Below are positions 8,541-17,282 of a stretch of DNA of 64,000 bases, one piece after another. The position numbers and the translations under genes are program-made. The stretch comes from Pseudomonas syringae (GTDB lineage Bacteria > Pseudomonadota > Gammaproteobacteria > Pseudomonadales > Pseudomonadaceae). Below the pieces are notes generated by a model. It was not told where the DNA came from, made no database searches, and saw nothing but the letters and a program-made list of their open reading frames with translations. Where the stretch lies: contig NZ_LGSI01000068.1 in the NCBI RefSeq assembly GCF_001698815.1, positions 1 through 64,000 on the forward strand, written 5' to 3'. Numbering within the stretch: position 1 is the first letter of the stretch; each line of letters starts with the position of its first letter.

Positions 8541-8997
8541 AGCTGAGCAAGTTCCCCCGCGCCATCCCGGTCGCGGCGATCACTATGATGACCATCAACG
8601 CCGCTTCTGCATGGCTGATCCTGGCAAATCGCCGGGCGCGGCGCGTGTCAATGTGCTCCTGGTTTTTGAACGCTATACGCCACTTGATGAACGCGAACAT
8701 GGGTATGACTTCCAAGACCACAATCGCAATGAATGCCAGCATCTTCAGGTGAAACAGCGGTTGGTGCAGGTAGTAATAGGAGCCTTTTTCAAAACCGCCA
8801 AACGCGCGAAGGGCGCCAGTGATCAGCAGTATTGCGGCGGATATTCCCCAGATGTTGTCCACCACGAACACGTCTCTGAAGGACCTTGGGTCATCGTCGC
8901 GCAGTCGACGCAACGCGCGTCCTCGGGCCAGCACGGCCGCCAGGGCAAAACCGAACGCCAGTAGATGCAATGCGGCCAGAAGCCATTTGACGAGCAT
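8539..8997 (-). CDS. DUF2214-family integral membrane protein
   Basis: A 152-residue inner-membrane protein with four hydrophobic helices (about 3-25, 45-65, 80-105, 130-150). The conserved part VVDNIWGISAAILLITGALR and the YYYLHQPLFHLKML segment are the DUF2214 signature. Several His residues in the helices recall heme- or quinone-linked membrane proteins, but no function is known. The gene is convergent with the aldehyde dehydrogenase and stands alone. Confidence 0.8.
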   Translation of the reverse strand: MLVKWLLAALHLLAFGFALAAVLARGRALRRLRDDDPRSFRDVFVVDNIWGISAAILLITGALRAFGGFEKGSYYYLHQPLFHLKMLAFIAIVVLEVIPMFAFIKWRIAFKNQEHIDTRRARRFARISHAEAALMVIIVIAATGMARGNLLS

Positions 8998-9216
8998 GTT
9001 TTGTACTCCCGAAAGCCGCTCGAATTAATGCAAGCGTTGACAGAGGTTTAGCTCATGGGAGGATTGTTTGCTTGAAGAGCGGTGCGTCGGGGGATGAAAT
9101 TTTTGTTAAGCGGGGTAGTTGCAGCTGAAGTTAGGGTGTGGCAATTGCCGATCAACTGCAAAGTGTGCGGGGCTTTGCAGTCAATCGCCAAATTCAGGAA
9201 ATGAAGAGCAGGGCGG

Positions 9217-10152
9217 TTACTCTTTGGCCTGCAATCCATTCTGTTTCATGATCAGGTTTTTTTCCTTTTTATACTGCAAGGCAACTTCAGGTGCCGGGCC
9301 GCTTTTGCCTGTCTCCATCCATAGGCGCAAACGGCTGGCGTCGGCGAAGTGGGTGTATTTACCGAACGCATCGAGGATCACCACTGATACCGGGCGATTG
9401 GCCATGCTGGTCAGCAACACCAGGCAATGGCCTGCTTGATTGGTGAAACCGGTCTTGGTCAGCTTGATGTCCCAAGTGGATTTGCGGACCAGGTGGTCGG
9501 TATTGCTGAAGCCCAGGCTGTACGTGGGCTTACGGAATGTGACGGTCTTCTCTGGCGTCGTGCTCAGCTCGCTCAACATCGGGTATTTCCGAGCCGCCAG
9601 GACCAGCTTGGTCAGGTCGCGCGCGGTCGATACGTTGTAGATCGAGAGGCCGGTCGGCTCGACATACACCGTGTGCTTCATGCCTAGCGCCTTGGCTTTG
9701 GCGTTCATAGCCTGGATAAATGCGGCGTAGCCGCCAGGATAGCTATGGGCCAGGCTCGCTGCAGCGCGGTTTTCCGACGACATCAAGGCGATCAGCAGCA
9801 TCTCTTTACGTGGCAGTTCGCTGCCGATTTTGACCCTGGAAAACACGCCTTTCATTTCCGGCGTTTGCGAGATGTTGATCGGGATGACTTCATCCATGGG
9901 CAGTTTTGCGTCAAGCACGATCATTGCCGTCATGAGCTTGGTAACCGAAGCGATGGGCACAATCACGTCGGGGTTGCTGGAGTACAACACCTTGTCCGTT
10001 TGCAAGTCGACGACCATGGCACTGCCAGAGGCAAGATGCAGTTGTGACGGGTCGCGTGAAATGGCGGCGGGCTCGTTCGCCTGGGCACTGGTGCAAAGTA
10101 CCGGGCCTGTAAGAACAAATAATAGGCCGAGAAGAGAAAGATGAATTTTCAA
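9217..10152 (-). CDS. pbpG: D-alanyl-D-alanine endopeptidase, PBP7
   Basis: Periplasmic low-molecular-weight penicillin-binding protein that cuts D-Ala-mDAP cross-links in peptidoglycan. The 311-residue protein has a signal peptide ending near SAQA (about residue 25). The three serine-peptidase motifs are intact: Ser69-Val-Thr-Lys72, Ser126-Glu-Asn128 and Lys233-Thr-Gly235. Length and motif spacing match PBP7 (S11 family). The start is a TTG at 10152 with AGTGAG about 9 bases upstream; no in-frame ATG precedes the signal peptide. It is monocistronic. Confidence 0.9.
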   Translation of the reverse strand: MKIHLSLLGLLFVLTGPVLCTSAQANEPAAISRDPSQLHLASGSAMVVDLQTDKVLYSSNPDVIVPIASVTKLMTAMIVLDAKLPMDEVIPINISQTPEMKGVFSRVKIGSELPRKEMLLIALMSSENRAAASLAHSYPGGYAAFIQAMNAKAKALGMKHTVYVEPTGLSIYNVSTARDLTKLVLAARKYPMLSELSTTPEKTVTFRKPTYSLGFSNTDHLVRKSTWDIKLTKTGFTNQAGHCLVLLTSMANRPVSVVILDAFGKYTHFADASRLRLWMETGKSGPAPEVALQYKKEKNLIMKQNGLQAKE

Positions 10153-10416
10153 GCGAGATGCTCACTAAGAGTGGAAAGTACGATATCGCACGGAGTTATA
10201 AGAACAATGCCGCATTTTAGGAGCACAGTTCGTTACTGTCGATGGGTGTTGTAAGACCTTTCGCTAATAAAACTGCAGCGACAGGCAAGGTTCAGCTTCT
10301 GCCGACAAAGCCGGTCGATTAAGGCTGGTTGTTGAATAGTCGTGGTGCGCCAGACGCGCAACGATTAGCATCTCATGCCATCGATGGTTGCCTACGCAGA
10401 TCAAAGGAGTCGCGCA

Positions 10417-10977
10417 ATGCCCAAAGGTTTTATCAGTAAGGATTACGCAGTGTTGGTGATCGTCGCCGGTGCCGTCGCCGTAGTCCTGTCGGGCTTGGGG
10501 TTCTTTTCCAGGCCGGCCGATTGGGCGGGTTGGGTACAGGCCACGGGATTGATTGTCGGGATGATGGCTGCCGTTGCTATCCCGGCCATTCAGAAGAAGC
10601 AGGATGCTGCAATCCAGCATCAGCAATTGCGTACGCGTGAAACCGGTTATGCACGCCGTATCCAGTACCTTTGCGGTGAGCTCAGCGAGCTGTTGGCCAA
10701 GATCAGCGTCAGTTTGAATCATTTGCGGGCGTCCGATCGGCACCGTTTGCAAAACACGTTGCAGGACTATCTGCATCGCCTGTTCGAATCGCACAAGCAG
10801 GACTTGAACGATGATCGTGTGGTCATTGCTTATGAGTTACGGCAAGTCGCCAATGACTTGATTGATGAACTTGAGAGCGGCCGCGCTGACCGTGTGGTGT
10901 TCATGGGGCTTGAAAAACGCCTGCAGAAACTGGCGCATCGTTGTCAGGTCAACGCCGCGATGGCCGAGCGTACCTGA
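10417..10977 (+). CDS. Membrane-anchored hypothetical protein
   Basis: A 186-residue protein with two N-terminal membrane helices (about 8-30 and 40-58: LVIVAGAVAVVLSGLGFF and ATGLIVGMMAAVAIPAI). A mostly helical cytoplasmic part follows, rich in Arg, His and Leu (about 65-186). The ATG at 10417 is chosen because AAAGGAG lies 8 bases before it; the frame also opens upstream at 10375 without such a site. The pattern (two helices and a coiled tail) is like small regulators or scaffolds, but no family is recognised. Confidence 0.72.
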   Translation: MPKGFISKDYAVLVIVAGAVAVVLSGLGFFSRPADWAGWVQATGLIVGMMAAVAIPAIQKKQDAAIQHQQLRTRETGYARRIQYLCGELSELLAKISVSLNHLRASDRHRLQNTLQDYLHRLFESHKQDLNDDRVVIAYELRQVANDLIDELESGRADRVVFMGLEKRLQKLAHRCQVNAAMAERT

Positions 10978-10987
10978 TTTCGGACAG

Positions 10988-11023
10988 GCAAAAAAAAGCC
11001 CGCACCAGGGGAGGGATGCGGGC
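10988..11023 (-). terminator. Rho-independent terminator for the 60-residue gene
   Basis: On the minus strand GCCCGCA, a 12-base loop and TGCGGGC are followed by eight T residues. It ends the leftward gene at 11081-11263. Confidence 0.85.
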
Positions 11024-11080
11024 AAGGGGTTGTGCGGAGCAACGCACGATTTCGGGTAAAACGAAATTCGGTGAAAAGCC

Positions 11081-11263
11081 TTAGCCGTTGAGCTGGGCGC
11101 CGTCGAGTTTCTCGGAAAGCGCCTGGGCCGCAGGCAAGGATGCGAATGGGCCGCTAACGGGTTCGCCGTTCTGCATCAGATACCAGCAGGCCAGCAGGCC
11201 GCGCGCTCTGAGGTTCGCCGGAACAGCGCTTCCAACTACCGACATGATTTGAACCTTGGTCAT
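11081..11263 (-). CDS. Small hypothetical protein (60 aa)
   Basis: Starts MTKVQIMSVVGSAVPANLRA with GGAGG six bases before the ATG at 11263, and ends at a strong terminator, so this is an expressed gene. It has a short hydrophobic middle (LLACWYLMQNG) and resembles small Pseudomonas proteins of unknown role. An extension to 11278 is possible in frame but would place the start before the ribosome binding site. Confidence 0.72.
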   Translation of the reverse strand: MTKVQIMSVVGSAVPANLRARGLLACWYLMQNGEPVSGPFASLPAAQALSEKLDGAQLNG

Positions 11264-11378
11264 AACTGCCTCCATCAATCTATGGCGCTACTTTAAGGCG
11301 CCATGACGGGATGCAGAAATCACCGCTCTCGATAGTCGACATTGATGACAAAAGAAATGTCCGGCAGGTCGCGACGGA

Positions 11379-11573
11379 TCAGTCGACGACCAGATCCAGC
11401 ATTGCAACAACTTCCGGGTCGGTCAGTAAGCCTTTTTCGACCAGGTTTTGTGCCAGAAGGGAGAGGAGCTTGGCGGTGCGATGCCCTTCAAGACTCTTCA
11501 ACTCCGTCAGGGCGCTGTAGACCTTGTTCGAGGTGCAGAGTCCAGCGGCTCGGTGCGGGTGCTGTGTCGGCAT
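11379..11573 (-). CDS. Small hypothetical protein (64 aa)
   Basis: A short helical protein (SNKVYSALTELKSLEGHRTA ... LVEKGLLTDPEVVAMLDLVV). AAGGAA lies 8 bases before the ATG. No signal peptide or membrane segment. The leftward neighbour at 11081-11263 reads the same way 115 bases on, so both could share a transcript. Function unknown. Confidence 0.65.
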   Translation of the reverse strand: MPTQHPHRAAGLCTSNKVYSALTELKSLEGHRTAKLLSLLAQNLVEKGLLTDPEVVAMLDLVVD

Positions 11574-11737
11574 AAACGCATTCCTTGTTTTTATGAGGTT
11601 CGATACGGCTGTCTACAGGATGACCGGTCATCCGTTGAATGATTCCGATCCAATGATGATCGGTCCCGGAGCCAGTCAATGTTCTGAAAGCGACTGTCGG
11701 GTTAGCGGTGTCGCCGGACTGGCTTTCCTGAAACTCA

Positions 11738-11766
11738 CAAACAACAACCCCGCCTGGCTGGCGGGG
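11738..11766 (-). terminator. Rho-independent terminator
   Basis: On the minus strand CCCCGCC-AGCCA-GGCGGGG is followed by TTGTTGTTTG. It ends the Tyr/Pro-rich protein gene 15 bases after its stop. Confidence 0.82.
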
Positions 11767-11780
11767 CTGAAGGTCAACTG

Positions 11781-12149
11781 TTACCAGCGACCGCGATCAT
11801 AATAACCACGGGGCGGACCGTAGTAATAGCCGGGTGGCGGGCCGTAATGGCGTGGCTGATAGTAGACCGGTGGCGGGACGACCACCTGATATCCCGGCTG
11901 ATAGTAAACCGGTGGCGGCGGCGCCTGGACATACACCGGCTGCTGCACATAAACAGGCTGTGGCTGTTCGACATAGACGGTTCGGTCACGGCCTGACGAA
12001 ACCACTGCACCCACGACCGCAGCGCCGACAATGGCACCGACTACTGCCGGACCACCCCAGCCACCACCGCCGCCGCCATGGGCGTTCGCTTGACCTGCGA
12101 GGGCTAGGGCACCTATTAACAAGGCAACCTTGGGGATTTGACGAATCAT
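11781..12149 (-). CDS. Secreted Gly/Tyr/Pro-rich small protein
   Basis: A 122-residue exported protein. The signal peptide (MIRQIPKVALLIGALALAGQ) ends at ANA near residue 22; a Gly run, a short hydrophobic segment (AVVGAIVGAAVVGAVVSS) and a repetitive tail follow. The tail is built from Tyr-Pro units such as PVYVQQPVYVQ and PPPVYYQP, ending PRGYYDRGRW. Low-complexity Tyr/Pro tails of this kind occur in envelope and surface-coating proteins, but no function can be assigned. The ATG at 12149 is chosen because GAGGAA precedes it and the signal peptide starts there. Confidence 0.75.
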   Translation of the reverse strand: MIRQIPKVALLIGALALAGQANAHGGGGGGWGGPAVVGAIVGAAVVGAVVSSGRDRTVYVEQPQPVYVQQPVYVQAPPPPVYYQPGYQVVVPPPVYYQPRHYGPPPGYYYGPPRGYYDRGRW

Positions 12150-12372
12150 GACTGTTCCTCGGCTTTCAACCCCGTTGTCGCGGGCTTGCATTCTTCTCAA
12201 GCACTGCCACGGGATAATTCTAAGACAGCGGTTCCAGGGAAAACTGCGAAGCCGTTGCGTAAATTTTGTGTAAGGTATCCAGCGTGTTTATAACTACCGG
12301 ATCGACTTACTGATGCGGTGTGAATAGTACGCCTGCCGGGCAGGTTTTTTCTAATACCGTTGAGGAGAAATA

Positions 12373-13185
12373 ATGCTGATGGTCCCCAACAAAGAAACGC
12401 AGCTGTGCATGTCGCTTGCCGGACGCCCCGGTAACTTCGGGGTGCGTTTTCATAATCACTTGTATGAGCAGCTCGGACTCAACTTTTACTACAAGGCTTT
12501 TACGACTGGCGACCTTCCTGCCGCAATCGGCGGAATACGTGCCCTCGGTATCCGTGGATGTGGGGTGTCGATGCCGTTCAAAGAGGCGTGTATTGAATGG
12601 GTCGACGAGATGGATGCCTCCGCAACCGCGATTCAGTCGATTAATACCATCGTCAACACTGACGGGCATTTAAAGGCCTATAACACCGATTACATCGCTG
12701 TGGAGCAACTCCTGCAGAGTCGAGCGGTGCCACGCAGCGAGTTTGCCTTGCGCGGCAGCGGCGGCATGGCCAAGGCGGTGGTGTCTGCCATGCGTGATGC
12801 CGGCTTTACGAGCGGGCTGATTGTCGCCCGCAATGAAACAACCGGCCGCGCCCTGGCAGATGCCTGTGGGCTGCGCTGGCAGGCTGAGCTTGGCAAGGAG
12901 CGTCCGTCGCTATTGGTCAACGTTACGCCGCTGGGCATGAGCGGCGCGCAGTCTGAAGAGCTGTCTTTCAGCGAGGATGCCATTGAAGCCGCAGAGACGG
13001 TTTTCGATGTGGTGGCTACGCCAGCGGATACGCCTTTAATCAAGGCAGCCAGACGTTTGCAAAAGCGCATTATCAGCGGCGATGAAGTCGCGGCCATTCA
13101 GGCACTGGAGCAGTTCGTGCTGTACACCGGAGTGCGCCCGACCAACGAGCAATTCCAGCTGGCGGCGGCGTTTGCTCGCGGCTGA
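12373..13185 (+). CDS. Shikimate dehydrogenase-like NAD(P) oxidoreductase
   Basis: A 270-residue member of the AroE superfamily. The catalytic Lys is in SMPFKE (Lys70) and the partner Asp in NTDY (Asp106), so substrate-site residues are kept. The nucleotide-binding loop reads RGSGGMAKAV (about 127-136). The family interconverts dehydroshikimate and shikimate or, in side branches, quinate, but this protein is diverged from the housekeeping AroE and is not next to other aromatic-pathway genes. The ATG follows GAGGAG closely. A single gene; substrate uncertain. Confidence 0.8.
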   Translation: MLMVPNKETQLCMSLAGRPGNFGVRFHNHLYEQLGLNFYYKAFTTGDLPAAIGGIRALGIRGCGVSMPFKEACIEWVDEMDASATAIQSINTIVNTDGHLKAYNTDYIAVEQLLQSRAVPRSEFALRGSGGMAKAVVSAMRDAGFTSGLIVARNETTGRALADACGLRWQAELGKERPSLLVNVTPLGMSGAQSEELSFSEDAIEAAETVFDVVATPADTPLIKAARRLQKRIISGDEVAAIQALEQFVLYTGVRPTNEQFQLAAAFARG

Positions 13186-13196
13186 TGAGCGTTTTT

Positions 13197-13226
13197 GCCC
13201 TGTTTATCCTATTGAATAAACAGGGC
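13197..13226. repeat. Inverted repeat between convergent genes
   Basis: GCCCTGTTTAT (13197-13207) and ATAAACAGGGC (13216-13226) form a perfect 11-bp stem with an 8-base loop between the shikimate dehydrogenase-like gene and yceH. T-runs are absent, so it may be a weak two-way terminator. Confidence 0.6.
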
Positions 13227-13252
13227 AGAGTGCCGTTTGGTCGCTACAAGAG

Positions 13253-13930
13253 CTATTCAAGCTTCGCGAGGCGCTCTTCGAGTGCTGCAATGCGCGCTTC
13301 CAGCTCGTCCAGGCGTTCGGCGGATGCCGATGCTGAGCTGCCGGAACTGCGCTCCGGCGAGCTTTGCCGGTTGGCGAGTATTTCCTGCAGCTCTTCAGGG
13401 TTGCCCAGGGTGTGCATGTAACGGTCTTCCCGCTGCCCGGACTGGCGCGGTACCAACATGGCCATGTTGCGGGAAATCAGTCGTTCCAGCTGGTGAACCA
13501 CTTGCTCGCTGTCCTCGAAGTCATGCATCCGGTTGCTGCGGGTGAGCAGCTCGTTGACAGTTTGCGGGCCGCGCAGCAACAGCAAGCCGGTCAGAATTAC
13601 CTGCGCCGGAACCAGCTCCAGCGCCTTGTCGACCTTATGTTCCCAGCGATCAGCGCGGCTGCCCATGACCAGGCGTGTCAGGCGTTGGCCTTCCAGAGCG
13701 CGCAGGCTTTGGCCGACCTGGCCTGGCGTCAGGTTCATCACCGGATCGCGGCTGGTTTTCTGATTGCAGGCGGTCACCAGAGCGTTAAGGGTCAGCGGAT
13801 AGGTTTCAGGACTGGTCGCTTGTTTTTCGATCAGGCAACCCAGAATGCGCAATTCCGTACTGTTCAAGTGCAGCGCGTCGGTCGTGTCGGGCGCGTCTGT
13901 AGGTGACGTCGAGGGCTGTTCGATAGACAT
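13253..13930 (-). CDS. YceH-family (DUF480) protein
   Basis: A 225-residue protein of the YceH/DUF480 family, which has two winged-helix domains and an unknown role. The core part LHLNSTELRILGCLIEKQAT (about 23-42) and TPETYPLTLNAL-type text are characteristic. The C-terminus ends in a short coiled coil (ERLDELEARIAALEERLAKL). The ATG at 13930 has GGAAA before it; an earlier in-frame ATG at 13942 is possible. Convergent with the shikimate dehydrogenase-like gene. Confidence 0.85.
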   Translation of the reverse strand: MSIEQPSTSPTDAPDTTDALHLNSTELRILGCLIEKQATSPETYPLTLNALVTACNQKTSRDPVMNLTPGQVGQSLRALEGQRLTRLVMGSRADRWEHKVDKALELVPAQVILTGLLLLRGPQTVNELLTRSNRMHDFEDSEQVVHQLERLISRNMAMLVPRQSGQREDRYMHTLGNPEELQEILANRQSSPERSSGSSASASAERLDELEARIAALEERLAKLE

Positions 13931-14096
13931 GGCGCTTTCCATAGGCGATGGCGGGCAGTCAGCCTAGGCTGTGTGATGAATATTTTCCAGCGCCTGAAGC
14001 TTGTCTTTGCGCTTTTCCCGGACGACGACAATAAAGACCAACTGCGTTGCCAGGATAGCGTGCCTATAATCTGTTACCTTTCATTCAGGATCTGTC

Positions 14097-14606
14097 ATGA
14101 CTATTTCTCTGTATTCCGCCTCCATCCCGGTGTTTCAGCAAATGCTCAACGCGCTGAGCGCTATCCTGACCAAGGCTGAAGCCCACGCAACAGAAAAAAA
14201 TATCCAGCCTGAGGCGCTGCTGCAGGCTCGTCTGTTCCCGGACATGCTCAACTTCACCCGCCAGGTGCAGATCGCTGTCGACTTCGCCAAAGGTGCTTCG
14301 GCACGTCTGGCGAATGTAGAAATGCCGAAATATGACGATACCGAGACTACCTTTGCCGAGCTGCAAGCCTTGCTCGCCAAGACCCTGGCGTTCATCGGCA
14401 GCATCAAGCCAGAGCAGGTCGACGGCAACGAAGAGATCGAAATCATCCTGCGTCCCGGCACACCCAAAGAAAAGCGCTTCACCGGCCAGAGCTACCTGCT
14501 GACCTACAGCCTGCCGCAGTTCTTCTTCCACGTAACCACCGCATACGACTTGCTGCGCCACAACGGCGTAGAAATCGGCAAGCGTGATTTCATGGGAGCG
14601 GTTTGA
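14097..14606 (+). CDS. DUF1993-family protein
   Basis: A 169-residue soluble protein of the DUF1993 family (MTISLYSASIPVFQQMLNAL at the start, LPQFFFHVTTAYDLLRHNGV near the end). The family has a DinB-like helical bundle; the conserved His near the C-terminus (FFHVTTAY) fits that fold. Its role is unknown. The gene stands alone, with a hairpin terminator 65 bases beyond the stop. Confidence 0.82.
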   Translation: MTISLYSASIPVFQQMLNALSAILTKAEAHATEKNIQPEALLQARLFPDMLNFTRQVQIAVDFAKGASARLANVEMPKYDDTETTFAELQALLAKTLAFIGSIKPEQVDGNEEIEIILRPGTPKEKRFTGQSYLLTYSLPQFFFHVTTAYDLLRHNGVEIGKRDFMGAV

Positions 14607-14619
14607 TTCGCTACATGAT

Positions 14620-14651
14620 GAGTCGTTGAGTCGTTGAGTCGTTGAGCCATT
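14620..14651 (+). repeat. Tandem 8-bp repeat, GAGTCGTT x3 plus a degenerate copy
   Basis: Three exact copies of GAGTCGTT (14620-14643) and a fourth that reads GAGCCATT. It lies directly after the DUF1993 gene. Such short runs can expand or contract by slippage. Confidence 0.85.
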
Positions 14652-14670
14652 GATCAGCGTCAGTCGCGTC

Positions 14671-14704
14671 GCCGCATGACCGGTTTCATGCGGCGGGGCA
14701 TTTT
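14671..14704 (+). terminator. Probable terminator after the DUF1993 gene
   Basis: A 9-bp stem GCCGCATGA / TCATGCGGC with a 6-base loop, followed by GGGGCATTTT. The T-run is short and displaced, so efficiency is uncertain. Confidence 0.5.
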
Positions 14705-14828
14705 GACTCAAGTGTGCGGGTGATTCTCACGCTCTGGGCCTGTTAATCCGCTATTTATTACGCCTGATTTATGTCCCTGACAGATCCTTTCATTCGAACC
14801 GATCTGTGTCGTCGTTCTGGAGTTTTTG

Positions 14829-15983
14829 ATGTTGTTGCCTATTTTTCTGTTGTCAGCGGCCGGTTTCACGGTGCTGACGACGGAGTTCATCATTGTCGGC
14901 TTGCTGCCAGCGATTGCTCGGGATCTGGACGTCACGGTGTCTCAGGCTGGCTTGCTGGTGACCTTGTTTGCCTTCACCGTTGCTGCGTTCGGGCCGTTCT
15001 TGACGGCGTACTTTTCACGCTTCGAACGCAAGCGTTTATTCGTCACCATCCTGATCATGTTCGGCCTTTCCAACGCTGTGGCGGCGCTGGCGCCGAATAT
15101 CACCGTGATGGCCATCGCGCGCCTTATTCCCGCCCTGGGTCTGCCGGTATTCTGGGCGCTGGCCAGTGAGACCGCAGTGAATATCGTCGGCCCGGCCCAC
15201 GCTGGCCGCGCCATCGCCAGGATCGGCTTCGGCATCGTTTGCGCCACAGTGTTCGGGATTCCAGTCGGTACGCTGATCTCCGATGCGTTTGGCTGGCGCA
15301 GCGCTTTTGCGTTGCTGTCGCTGGTGGCCTTCGTCAAAGCCTTGCTCCTGGCGGTTTATCTGCCTGCAACCCCTCAGCATAAAGACCCGGTGTCGCTGTT
15401 GAGTCAGTTGCGCATCCTGCGTAGCCCGTTAATGCTCGGGCATGTCCTGCTCTCGGTGCTGGTGTTCAGCGGCATGTTTACTGCTTACACCTATCTTGCC
15501 GACATTCTTGAAAGCCTGGCGGGGTTCAACGGCACAGTGGTTGGCTGGTGCCTGATGGGTTTTGGCGCAGTCGGGCTGCTTGGCAACTCCTTGGGCGGAC
15601 GCGCCGTAGACCGTCATCCATTGATTGCCAGCCTGGTGTTCTGCGCCTTTATGATCACCGGCATGGTCGCCGTGGTGCCCTCCATCCATTCGACATTAGG
15701 TTTGGCGTTGGCACTTGCCATGTGGGGCGTCACCCAATCGGCGCTGTTCCTGGTCAGCCATGTGCGGCTGATGAAGGTCGCACCTCACGCCCCGGCATTC
15801 GCCGCGTCGCTGAATATTGCTGGCGCCAATCTGGGCATCGGGATTGGCGCAATTATCGGCGGCCGGGTCATCGACCATCTGGGGCTGGGTAGCCTGGGCT
15901 TCGCTGCTGCGGGGATCATCCTCTTGTCGATTGTCCTCGCACTGATCTTGATGACCGCCAGACCCAAACCGCTCTGCACCTAG
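14829..15983 (+). CDS. MFS transporter, DHA1-like sugar/drug exporter
   Basis: A 384-residue permease with about twelve membrane helices. The signature FTVLTTEFIIVGLLPAIARD near the N-terminus and the loop FSRFERKRLFVTILIMFG (motif A region) are those of the AraJ/SotB-type DHA1 exporters. GGAG lies 6 bases before the ATG at 14829. Its stop codon overlaps the stop codon of the convergent nhaR. Likely an efflux pump; substrate unknown. Confidence 0.85.
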   Translation: MLLPIFLLSAAGFTVLTTEFIIVGLLPAIARDLDVTVSQAGLLVTLFAFTVAAFGPFLTAYFSRFERKRLFVTILIMFGLSNAVAALAPNITVMAIARLIPALGLPVFWALASETAVNIVGPAHAGRAIARIGFGIVCATVFGIPVGTLISDAFGWRSAFALLSLVAFVKALLLAVYLPATPQHKDPVSLLSQLRILRSPLMLGHVLLSVLVFSGMFTAYTYLADILESLAGFNGTVVGWCLMGFGAVGLLGNSLGGRAVDRHPLIASLVFCAFMITGMVAVVPSIHSTLGLALALAMWGVTQSALFLVSHVRLMKVAPHAPAFAASLNIAGANLGIGIGAIIGGRVIDHLGLGSLGFAAAGIILLSIVLALILMTARPKPLCT

Positions 15984-16882
15984 ACGGCGTCGGTGAACAG
16001 CTTGTGCCGGGCACTTTCGGTGATCGCGATAATGCCCGGGTGCTTGACCTTGCGTTCTACGGAAATGGCGTAGAACGACTCGGTCACGGCATCAGTCTGG
16101 CCGAGCAGCTCGACGCCGTATTGCGCCTGCACCTCATCGGCAATCACGCTGGGCGCTACGAATATGCCGCTGCCTGACTTGCCGAAAGCCTTCATCAGCG
16201 CGCTGTCGTCGAACTCCCCGACAATGCGTGGCTGTACATTCTGATCCGCAAACCAGCGCATCAACCTGCTGCGTACGACGGTTTCCTGTCCTGGAATCAG
16301 CAACGGCGCTCCCTGCATGCTGGCGGGGAAGTTTTTGCCATAGCGCTGGGCCAGTTCTGGCGTCGCGAAAAAGCTGATGCCGCACTCACCCAGTTTCTGG
16401 CTGTAACCTTTAATGTCCAGGTGTGAGGGCATCGGACTATCGGAAATCACCAGATCAAGGCGCTGGATTGCCAGATCGGCCAGCAACCGTTCCAGTTTGT
16501 CCTCGCGGCAACTGATGCGCATCGGCTCCTGCAACTCCATGGTGGGCGCGATAAGCCGATAGACGATCGATTTGGGCACCACATCGGCCACGCCGACGCG
16601 AAACAGAATTTGCTGCTCGTCCGGCTGCGCACGCAGCATTGCTTCAAGCTCATTGCCCAGCTGAAACATTTGCTCGGCGTAGGGCAGGGCAAGTCGACCG
16701 GCTTCGGTCAGTTCCAGCTGGCGTCCGACCCGCTGGAACAAATCGACACCCAAGGTCTGCTCCAGCAGGCTGATCTGACCGCTGATGGTTTGCGGGGTCA
16801 GGTTCAACTGGTCGCAGGCGCGAACAATGCTGCCGGTTTTGGCCACGACCCAGAAGTAATGCAACTGTCGATAATTCAGCAT
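15980..16882 (-). CDS. nhaR: LysR-family transcriptional activator NhaR
   Basis: A 300-residue LysR regulator. The N-terminal winged helix-turn-helix (about 1-60) reads MLNYRQLHYFWVVAKTGSIV and TPQTISGQISLLEQTLGVDL, both typical of NhaR, which in enterobacteria responds to sodium and activates nhaA. The effector-binding domain covers about 90-295. No Na+/H+ antiporter gene lies next to it; the partner here is the convergent MFS gene, so its targets are unknown. Confidence 0.85.
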   Translation of the reverse strand: MLNYRQLHYFWVVAKTGSIVRACDQLNLTPQTISGQISLLEQTLGVDLFQRVGRQLELTEAGRLALPYAEQMFQLGNELEAMLRAQPDEQQILFRVGVADVVPKSIVYRLIAPTMELQEPMRISCREDKLERLLADLAIQRLDLVISDSPMPSHLDIKGYSQKLGECGISFFATPELAQRYGKNFPASMQGAPLLIPGQETVVRSRLMRWFADQNVQPRIVGEFDDSALMKAFGKSGSGIFVAPSVIADEVQAQYGVELLGQTDAVTESFYAISVERKVKHPGIIAITESARHKLFTDAV

Positions 16883-17015
16883 GAAGTTTCCCGATTCGTT
16901 ATCGCCGAAGTATACGCCTTGAAAATACGAATTTTCCTGAACTATCTGCCTGACTAGAATGCGCCCCTATCGCCGGACCGAGTCAACGCGTCCGGCTAAT
17001 CTCATGAGGCACCCC

Positions 17016-17252
17016 ATGATCAAACCTTTGCGCATCGCACTGTTCACGCTTCCTCTCTTGTTTTTGGCCGGTTGTGATCAGGTCGAAACATCCACCAAAC
17101 AACTGTTGAATACCGCCGCCGATTCTGCCAAACAGGCCATCGACGATACGCAGAAGGCCGCCACCAAAGCGCTTGACGATGCCAAACAGGATCTTTCCAT
17201 GGCGCAACCCAAGCCGCGCGACAAGACTGATAAAGCCAATCAAGAAATCTGA
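17016..17252 (+). CDS. Small outer-envelope lipoprotein
   Basis: A 78-residue lipoprotein: signal sequence MIKPLRIALFTLPLLF and lipobox LAGC with the acylated Cys at about residue 20. The rest is an amphipathic helix rich in Ala, Lys, Asp and Thr (TKQLLNTAADSAKQAIDD), reminiscent of small helical lipoproteins. GAGG precedes the ATG at 17016, which is preferred over the upstream start at 16959. It is 30 bases before the TerC gene and may share its transcript. Confidence 0.75.
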   Translation: MIKPLRIALFTLPLLFLAGCDQVETSTKQLLNTAADSAKQAIDDTQKAATKALDDAKQDLSMAQPKPRDKTDKANQEI

Positions 17253-17282
17253 ATTCGTTTTTAACTGAACCAGGGCATCACT

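Noticed and set aside
17253..17282. Manganese riboswitch before the TerC gene
   Set aside because: Only 30 bases separate it from the lipoprotein gene, too short for the known yybP-ykoY fold.
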